Shown one piece after another: positions 57,339 to 64,000 of a stretch of DNA of 64,000 bases; within the stretch, counting starts at the first letter, position 1; every line of letters begins with the position of its first letter. Below the pieces are notes generated by a model that saw nothing but the letters and a program-made list of their open reading frames with translations, made no database searches and had not been told where the DNA came from. Source of the stretch: Cephalotus follicularis (taxonomy: Eukaryota > Streptophyta > Magnoliopsida > Oxalidales > Cephalotaceae); contig BDDD01000118.1 of the NCBI GenBank assembly GCA_001972305.1, forward strand, positions 394,060-458,059, read 5' to 3'. The position numbers and the translations under genes are program-made.

Positions 57339-57930
57339 GATGATGACAAAATTTGTTTCATTTTAAGCATAATAAACGTTAAGTTAAAACGTTAACAAAT
57401 AATGCACATAAGTGTTGCACAAACATATTTGCTCCACCTGAATTCATTACCTCCCCCTTAGTTACACAAGGGGTGTTTACATTGTCATCATTTCCCTGTC
57501 ATGCTTATGCTATCTCCCCCTTTTTGTTATCAATTCAAAAAGGTTTCGTTTATAAAAACAGTATTATTTTAGCATTCGTTCCATGTTTCAATTCAATAGC
57601 ACAATAACATAGAATTCAATACGCACAAAGGAAAACATTCCAAAACCATAGCATTTGCATTGCATACCAACAAACGTTTTGCACAATTAAATCAAAAAGA
57701 TACATAGTCTTGTTACATAACAAATAGTACCATCGATTGAACAAGCTACAAATCCAAGCATTCCAAAACCATAACATTGTTTCATATTGCATACACACGT
57801 TTTGCACGTAGAAATCATAACGATACATAGTCATTTCTCATAGCAAACAGCACTACCAATTGAAACAAGATGCAAAAATCATCCATAGCAGAATATTACA
57901 TAAAATGCAAAGAAAATGAAATACATATGC
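57339..57930 (-). other. 3' non-coding region of the SIRE-type element
   Basis: AT-rich sequence between the downstream frame and the polypurine tract. Two near repeats around CATTCCAAAACCATA (57635-57660 and 57755-57780) are visible, plus the second purine tract. No frame is supported. Confidence 0.6.
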
Positions 57931-59187
57931 CTAGTCGTCCATACGGGTGTCCTCGTCTCCACCACCGATCTCTCCCTCCAAGTTGTCGGTTGCTGCATCA
58001 TCTTGAGGGATGTTTTCATTGTCGTGGCTCGAGGATGAAGAGATAAGACCTTCATAGTCAATAATGCCCATTTCAGCGAAATTCTTGGCTATTCTCTTTT
58101 GTCGCCTCTTCACCGACTGCATACTCATTTTCACTTCTTCAACATTCTGCTGGAGTCCTTTGATTGCCTCCAAAATCTCATCAAGCTTGCTTCTCGGAAG
58201 ATTGACATCCGGAATTGGTTCATCTTGAGGTTCAATTGGTAGTGGTACATTTTCTGCTTCATCTCCCATCTCAGCCTCTCCTTCCTCGTCAACGACTCTA
58301 TTCGAGTCCTCTTCCCTTGGAATCCACGTTCCGAGCCTTTTGTGCTTTTTGAACCCCATTCTCCCAAGGGTTCCTTTCCCCAACTTGTCAACACTCTGGA
58401 GTGGATAGTTTACTTCTCCAGTGAGGTCTACATCAAAATAATGGAGGATTTCTGTTATGATGTTGCTATAACCCAATCTTGCATTTTCCCGGTCGTGAAT
58501 CGCATTCATGTGATTGATAATCAGGAAGGGCACATTGATTTTTCTTCCAGTGATCAAATGGTACATGGTGTAGGCCTCCATGTGGGTTACCTCATCGAAC
58601 CCACCAGCTTTAGGTAAAATGTGCATACATACCGCACGATGTAGGAATCGATAGTGTAAACTGAGATTCCTAGTGTACATACGCTGGACATGATCAGCAT
58701 TCTCACCAAAGAGAACTCGCACACAGTCTTGTTGATCAAAGTTTGGGCTAGTCACCCAAGACCGTTGGTTCCAACCCCAAGCACCACCATTTGGAACATT
58801 CAATATAGTGGCTAGTCTATCTAAATCCAACTCAATTGGTTTGTTTTTTACTGTAGTGCTTAAACTTTCCATAGAGCTACTCAAAATATGAACATAAAAC
58901 TCCTTAATTAGCTCTGGATAGCTAGGTAAGTTGATAGATAATAAGGGCTCTAACCCTTGAGCACTAAGCCACTCTACAATAGGAAATCCTTCATTTTGGC
59001 AAAAATCAAAGTCTAAAATCTTGCCTACAAGTATCTTCCTATTAAAGTAAGCTGCCGGATACCTAGGGAGAAAAGGCACAACCTCAGGTGTGGCTGGTTG
59101 AGTGTCAATACCCTTGCCCTTGCGCCCAAGTGATTTCTTCTTCGGTTTTGATCCTTGTCCTGCCTCAATGTTCTTAGTTCTTGGCAT
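57931..59187 (-). CDS. Downstream ORF of a SIRE-type element, resembling plant 'putative transposon protein' domain
   Basis: Intact 418-residue frame on the minus strand. I chose the start MPRTKNIEAG (59185-59187) over the upstream ATG at 59244 because similar proteins begin MPRT. A basic N-terminus (KPKKKSLGRKGKGI) precedes a globular part (about residues 45-270) with YPELIKEFYVHILSSSMESL, ELDLDRLATILNVPNGG and RAVCMHILPKAGGF, reminiscent of the plant transposon-protein family often labelled PF20167. An acidic stretch (295-330) and a probable coiled coil (335-375, LDEILEAIKGLQQNVEEVK) follow. It lies where SIRE/Maximus elements carry an envelope-like ORF, but I see no signal peptide or membrane segment. 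Function unknown; it could be an accessory capsid-associated or nucleic-acid-binding protein. The family match is from memory, not a search. Confidence 0.75.
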   Translation of the reverse strand: MPRTKNIEAGQGSKPKKKSLGRKGKGIDTQPATPEVVPFLPRYPAAYFNRKILVGKILDFDFCQNEGFPIVEWLSAQGLEPLLSINLPSYPELIKEFYVHILSSSMESLSTTVKNKPIELDLDRLATILNVPNGGAWGWNQRSWVTSPNFDQQDCVRVLFGENADHVQRMYTRNLSLHYRFLHRAVCMHILPKAGGFDEVTHMEAYTMYHLITGRKINVPFLIINHMNAIHDRENARLGYSNIITEILHYFDVDLTGEVNYPLQSVDKLGKGTLGRMGFKKHKRLGTWIPREEDSNRVVDEEGEAEMGDEAENVPLPIEPQDEPIPDVNLPRSKLDEILEAIKGLQQNVEEVKMSMQSVKRRQKRIAKNFAEMGIIDYEGLISSSSSHDNENIPQDDAATDNLEGEIGGGDEDTRMDD

Positions 59188-59274
59188 GATTGAAGTTTGA
59201 TGAAGGTTAATCTGTGTTTTTCGAGTTTTTTGCCAAAAAATCACCGGAGATACTGATTTTAGGAGTTAGGGTTT

Positions 59275-59465
59275 ATGTTTTGGGCGTTAAATGGCTTGAC
59301 AGACGGCGCTTTCTGTCTAAAAAAGCGATTAAAGTGTCGACGTAATGGGGGTAAGCGTCGGCGCTTAGACCAATTTCCCCAATTTCGAACCCTAATTTTG
59401 TGTAAAGCGCTGACGCTTTAAAGACAACAGTCGGCGCTTTGCTCTGTTTTCTGCCGATTTTTCGT
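59275..59465 (-). repeat. GCGTCGGCGCTT motifs between pol and the downstream ORF
   Basis: Words such as GGGCGTTAAATGG, GACGGCGCTTTC, GTGTCGACGTAA, AAGCGTCGGCGCTTAG, AAAGCGCTGACGCTTTAAAG and CAGTCGGCGCTTTG. The same theme is seen in this element's LTR. Confidence 0.7.
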
Positions 59466-59559
59466 AAACGCACGAGAAAGAATGCAAATGATGCATAAAT
59501 GAGAAAACAAGCATTTTGAGCAAACATATATAATCACAACAATCATAGAAACATGTCAA

Positions 59560-61335
59560 TCACTCAATTTCACACAAACCTAATTCCAATCTAAATTTAG
59601 AAAAGGTTTGTTCATCTAAAGGTTTTGTGAATATGTCCGCGACTTGTTCTTGGGTCGGGACGAAAACTAATTCAATATCACCTTTTTCTATATGATCTTT
59701 TATGAAGTGATATCTTATGTCAATGTGCTTAGTTCTAGAGTGATGAACTGGGTTTTTCCCTAAGCATATTGCACAAGTGTTATCACACATAATTGGCACC
59801 TTTACAAAGTTAAACCCATAGTCAAGGAGTTGTTGCTTCATCCACATGATTTGAGCGCAACAACTGCCCGCGGCAATATATTCGGCTTCGGTAGTCGAAA
59901 GTGCTACCGAATTTTGTTTGTTGCTAAACCATGAAATAAGCATATTGCCCAAAAATTGACATGTGCCACTTGTGCTTTTTATATCTACCTTGTATCCTCC
60001 AAAGTCGGCATCGGAGTAAGTGTGTAAGTCAAAGGATGATTTCCTAGGATACCATAGTCCTAATGACGGTGTATATGCTAAATATTTGAAGATTCTTTTT
60101 ACGGCATGCAAATGGGATTCTTTGGGGCATGCTTGAAATCTAGCACATAAACATACACTAAACAAGATGTCCGGCCTACTTGCCGTTAAGTAAAGCAATG
60201 AACCTATCATGCTTCTATACAATTTTTGATTAATGGACTTACCTTGCTCATCCTTATCAAGCTTTGTAGTTGTGCTCATAGGAATCTTGCTCCTTTTGGC
60301 GTTCTCCATCCCAAATCTTTTGAGTAAGTCCTTGACATACTTTGATTGGTTGATGAAGATTCCTTCCTCTAATTGTTTGACTTGAAGTCCAAGGAAGTAG
60401 TTGAGCTCACCCATCATGCTCATTTCAAATTCTACCTGCATGATCTTAGCAAAACTCTTGCACAAGTCTTTGTTAGTATAACCGAAAATTATATCATCAA
60501 CATATATTTGAACAATTAAAATTTCTTCCTTAACAGTTTTTGTGAAGAGGGTGATATCAATAGTTCCTCTCTTAAAGCCATTTTCAAGTAAATAGCCACT
60601 CAACTTTTCGTACCATGCTCTAGGAGCTTGTTTCAAGCCATATAATGCCTTTGGAAGTTTAAAGACATGGTCGGGATAATGAGTGCTTTCAAACCCGGGA
60701 GGTTGTTCCACATAAACTTCCTCCTTCATTAACCCATTTAAGAATGCACTTTTTACATCCATTTGAAAAAGTGTGAAATCCTTAAATGATGCATATGCAA
60801 GCAACATACGTATGGACTCTAATCTAGCTACGGGTGCATATGACTCATGAAAGTCGATTCCCTCTTCTTGGGAATATCCCTTAGCAACTAACCTAACTTT
60901 GTTTCTAATAACAACTCCTTGGTCATCTACTTTGTTACGAAATACCCATTTTGTGCCTATGAGGTTTTGGTTACTAGGCCTAGGTACTAGGTTCCATACT
61001 TTACGTCTTTCAAATTGGTTTAATTCTTCTTGCATGGCATTAATCCAATTTTCATCTTTTTCGGCCTCATTTATATTCTTAGGCTCTATTTGTGATAAGA
61101 AAGCAAGATAATTATGATTAATACTTGATCTAGTAGATACACCTAATCTAGGATTACCTATTATTGCTTCATAAGGATGTCCTCTTACCACCTTCAAGGT
61201 TTTGTCATGAAGAGCTTCTTGATAGCTTTCTTGAGGGGTTTCTTCTTCGGTAGACTCCTCCTTTTTGGCTTCATCTAGATTAAGCTTGTTAACACCAAGA
61301 ATACCGCACAAGGGTACAATCAATTCATCCATCAA
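59560..61335 (-). CDS. SIRE/Maximus-type copia pol, C-terminal part: RT and RNase H
   Basis: Open frame of 591 residues without a stop, the best preserved coding region here. It begins in the linker after integrase. RT spans about residues 95-340: [61 protein letters not shown], and the catalytic IYVDDIIFG (278-281). [20 protein letters not shown] and [20 protein letters not shown] follow. RNase H covers about 435-560 with [42 protein letters not shown] and [18 protein letters not shown]. It ends [20 protein letters not shown]. The wording is that of SIRE. Gag, protease and integrase are missing: the element is cut at about 61335, so it is partial and immobile despite the open frame. Confidence 0.93.
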   Translation of the reverse strand: MMDELIVPLCGILGVNKLNLDEAKKEESTEEETPQESYQEALHDKTLKVVRGHPYEAIIGNPRLGVSTRSSINHNYLAFLSQIEPKNINEAEKDENWINAMQEELNQFERRKVWNLVPRPSNQNLIGTKWVFRNKVDDQGVVIRNKVRLVAKGYSQEEGIDFHESYAPVARLESIRMLLAYASFKDFTLFQMDVKSAFLNGLMKEEVYVEQPPGFESTHYPDHVFKLPKALYGLKQAPRAWYEKLSGYLLENGFKRGTIDITLFTKTVKEEILIVQIYVDDIIFGYTNKDLCKSFAKIMQVEFEMSMMGELNYFLGLQVKQLEEGIFINQSKYVKDLLKRFGMENAKRSKIPMSTTTKLDKDEQGKSINQKLYRSMIGSLLYLTASRPDILFSVCLCARFQACPKESHLHAVKRIFKYLAYTPSLGLWYPRKSSFDLHTYSDADFGGYKVDIKSTSGTCQFLGNMLISWFSNKQNSVALSTTEAEYIAAGSCCAQIMWMKQQLLDYGFNFVKVPIMCDNTCAICLGKNPVHHSRTKHIDIRYHFIKDHIEKGDIELVFVPTQEQVADIFTKPLDEQTFSKFRLELGLCEIE

Positions 61336-62141
61336 TTGGGTGTCACATGTCGCTAACTCCTAGCACCAACTGAGCACCACCTATCTATCACCCTACGCTC
61401 TGAGAATGATAGATTAGGTAACATTTACTACCGACGTTGGCGGGTAGTTTAACAATCAATCTCTACGTTGCAGAATAGTTTGGGTGATATTCTGGCCAAC
61501 TCCTGGCACCAAGAATCACATCCATAGTCAGTGACATCCTCCATCACTCAACCACGGCAATAACATAGACAAACAATACAAGCATTTCAATAATAATATT
61601 ACATATATCCGTAATATGCAATATAAAAGTTGTTTACTTTAGAAACATATAACAATTCATTCATCATACATCTCATTAGAGGGAAACGATATCAATTCAA
61701 TAGTGGTTTCCAGTTTGGGAACCAAAACAGTAGGTACCTCTCATATAGGAGGACAATCAGTGGTTCATTTGGCAATAATCATTCTTTTGAAAATGATAGT
61801 TGATATCATGATTTGGGTACATAGCCCATATTTGTTTTCAATTGTTGAATACAATTGGTAGTGGTGTTAAATGACACCAAAACAGTTTATACTAATATGA
61901 CAGTAGCATATTCAGTAACAATATCACAATTCAGTAGTAATGTAAGGGTTCACAATAATAGCATTTCATAGTCATTCATATGCAACTCTCACAAGGAGTG
62001 CGTACATTGTTTAGTTTTGGAATGTAATTGTATATGAGGCCAGGATTAACTGTTCTAGTCATCCATATGGAGGCCAAGTTCATTACATTCAAAATTGAGA
62101 CCTTAACAGGACTTATATCAGAAATTTTACCCAAAACAATC

Positions 62142-62255
62142 GGCTGCCTTCAAGAATAGCCGACTGCTTTGGTTGAGTAGTCGACTACTTTGCCTTGGCA
62201 GTCGACTGGATAGGTTGAGTAGTCGACTGCCATGGGGAGCAGTCGACTGCCTCTG
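62142..62255 (-). repeat. CAGTCGACTG cluster, element F block 1
   Basis: ATCGGCTGCC, TAGCCGACTGC, TAGTCGACTAC, CAGTCGACTGG, TAGTCGACTGCC, CAGTCGACTGCC. Confidence 0.88.
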
Positions 62256-63264
62256 CCCAGAAAATGCAGGCAGTAGCAAGTCATGCAATTCAAGTTCAAT
62301 TTTCAATCAATTTCAACACATGTAAACATGCAGAAAATAGACATACACAATATGCATACTATATCTTCCATAACATATCATTACCCCTACCTTAAATTGT
62401 TATCCCAAGATCAATTGGAGTTGATCTTTCTCTTTGTGTTCCAAGTCCATTTCACCAATAATCTTTCAATTCCAGCAAGATCAATCTATGCATGTTTGTT
62501 TATGAACACATGCATCAGTACCAGTAAGTTTCAATAACTCTAATCAGTGGTTAATCATTAATCCATTTAAGTCTTAACTTTCCTTTTCCAATTTCCCTTT
62601 TTGAATTCTATGTCAAGTATCAATCAATCTCGGATTCATTGATCTTAAGTGTGTTGACAGAATATGCATTTACATTTAGGAAACCAGTAAGCATATTCAT
62701 GACATTAACAATAACCATAATCCATTCTAGAGGTTATAGTCACCAATTCCACTTGATCCAATTACTACTTTCCATTTCAATTCTAGAATTTGTTATCTTT
62801 AATTATGTTAACAGAAGGTATTCAACATTCTCCTAGTTATATTATCATACCATGGCAGTGAGCTCGAGTTTAGAAACTTATCAAGAGTCTAAAGCTTCCA
62901 AGTCCTCCTTTGAGCTCTCTAAATCATCCAATGCAAGCTTTCAATAATTCTTAGCAACTCTCACTTCACTCAGTGTTTTTTAACACTCATCTCACCATTC
63001 AACAGATGATATAAGGTCAAAAGACTTTGAATTCGTAAGATTCCTTTTCTAAGTCACATGCACTCATCTTTCTCTCTTTTCTTTCCATCACATGCATCCC
63101 TCTCTTCACCTTTCTCTCATTATTTTTCATTTTGTAGGTTGTAGGTCTGCAGAGAACATGCAAGAATTCCGTTTTGCATGTTATGGCAGGTGGTGACATG
63201 CATGTGCCACCTAACACACCTGTCCTCCTTGTCTCTGCACATGCCAGAAGTCTGTCCGGCACTA

Positions 63265-63350
63265 ATCCAGTCGACTGGCTGTACTGGGCAGTCAACTACC
63301 TTCAACACGTATCATGCAGTCGACCGTTGCCCTGTGACAGTCGGCTGTGT
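63265..63350 (-). repeat. CAGTCGACTG cluster, element F block 2
   Basis: CCAGTCGACTGG, CAGTCAACTACC, CAGTCGACCG, CAGTCGGCTG. Its position near the LTR start (minus strand) matches block 2 of element A. Confidence 0.85.
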
Positions 63351-63521
63351 GGGCTGGTTTAGGGCTTCTTAATTTTTGATACTTCACCAATTGCACATCC
63401 ATTCATCCCAAGCATTTACCAATCATAGAAATTAATATAATTGGACAATTAACTCAATTAAAATGTATATTTTATTTCAAATTTGGATCCATATACATTA
63501 ATTGAATTTGCGGTTATTACA

Positions 63522-63533
63522 TTCCCCCCTCCT
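63522..63533 (-). promoter_or_regulatory. Polypurine tract of element F
   Basis: Minus strand AGGAGGGGGGAA, preceded by AATTCGAGGACGAATTTTCT, the usual chromovirus block. Confidence 0.85.
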
Positions 63534-63566
63534 TACAGAAAATTCGTCCTCGAATTTAGCCTTTCA

Positions 63567-64000
63567 TCACATTCCGAACAAGTGGGGAAATGTCTCCCTC
63601 ATTTTGTCCTCACGCTCCCACGTAGCTTCCTCCGCTCCGTGAAAATGCCAAAGCACTTTTACCATAGGGATGGTCTTGTTCCTTAGAACCTTTTCCATTC
63701 TATCTACAATCCTTGTTGGCCTTTCTTCATATGTTTATCTCGGACTAATGAATCCAGGGTCGTAGCTCAAAATGTGAGATGGGTCGGGTACGTATTTCCG
63801 TAACATGGAAACATGAAATACGTTATGCACGTCCGACAAGCTAGGCGGTAGCACAATCTGGTATGCTACCTCCCCCACTTTCCCCAGTATCTCATAAGGT
63901 CCAATATACCTTGGAGCCAACTTCCCTTTAAGGCCAAAACGGTGTATCCCTTTCGAAGGCGAGATCTTCAAGAAAACATGATCTCCCTTCTCGAATTCCA
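63567..64000 (-). pseudogene. Element F pol C-terminus (integrase end and chromodomain-like tail), partial
   Basis: Minus strand, running off the window. It reads MKISPSKGIHRFGLKGKLAP, RYIGPYEILGKVGEVAYQIV, LPPSLSDVHNVFHVSMLRKY and VPDPSHILSYDPG, then one stop near 63737, then TYEERPTRIVDRMEKVLRNK, TIPMVKVLWHFHGAEEATWE and REDKMRETFPHLFGM with a stop at 63567-63569. This is the end of Tekay-type integrase with the chromodomain-like tail thought to direct insertion to heterochromatin. Only the one stop is visible in this part. Confidence 0.9.

Larger units (their letters stand above)
61345..63521 (-). mobile_element. 3' LTR of Tekay-type element F, left end missing
   Basis: Ends GCGGTTATTACA at 63521, directly before a polypurine tract, so on the minus strand it starts TGTAATAACCGC. 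It is similar in layout to the LTRs of A and B: GTCGCTAACTCCTAGCACC near 61345 matches the CACCGCCAACTCCTGGCCCC zone. The CA-side LTR end is missing and the LTR joins the SIRE-type pol directly. It holds CAGTCGACTG clusters at 62142-62255 and 63265-63350. Confidence 0.8.

Overview
This window looks like nuclear DNA of a flowering plant, most likely a eudicot with a large, repeat-dominated genome; I cannot name the species. I see no host gene, rRNA, tRNA or CRISPR array. Nearly all of it is LTR retrotransposons, many inserted into one another: Ty3/gypsy (Tekay/Del-type chromoviruses, a Tat-lineage element, an Athila piece), Ty1/copia (one recurrent family with LTRs of about 2.15 kb, one older relative, one SIRE/Maximus-type element), and several solo LTRs. 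Most coding regions are broken. The two long open frames belong to the SIRE-type element.

Layout. 1-1316: 3' end and truncated LTR of a long-LTR gypsy derivative. 1381-4684 and 13852-14140: a minus-strand Tat-lineage element (RT, protease, gag, primer site, partial LTR), split at its gag start codon by a complete 9.2 kb non-autonomous LTR element (4685-13851, target duplication CATGG). 14141-18020: 3' LTR and RNase H end of a minus-strand copia element, with a solo LTR (15852-16930) inside its LTR. 18021-19370: LTR-like debris. 19371-29222: an old minus-strand copia element interrupted by two solo LTRs (21925-24991 and 25929-27731).

29223-53165 is a nested stack. A minus-strand copia (D) carries in its LTR a plus-strand copia (C, target duplication TTGGT). 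C carries in its 3' LTR a minus-strand Tekay-type element (A, GCACG/GGACG). A's gag is split by a related element (B), and a protease-region duplication in A/B flanks an Athila gag-protease fragment. 53166-55718: a plus-strand LTR-like block with a hairpin array. 55719-56362: LTR fragments. 56363-61335: a SIRE-type copia with pol 3' half and a 418-residue downstream frame. 61336-64000: 3' LTR and pol C-terminus of another Tekay-type element running off the window.

Two signals cut across families. (1) Clusters of short palindromes centred on GTCGAC occur in LTRs or leaders of copia, SIRE-type and gypsy elements. (2) Tandem arrays inside LTRs are made of small hairpins whose arms change together from unit to unit. 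Two assembly problems are visible: a 555-base N run at 46708-47262 flanked by the same 334-base sequence, and a single N at 38030 exactly where the integrase is missing.
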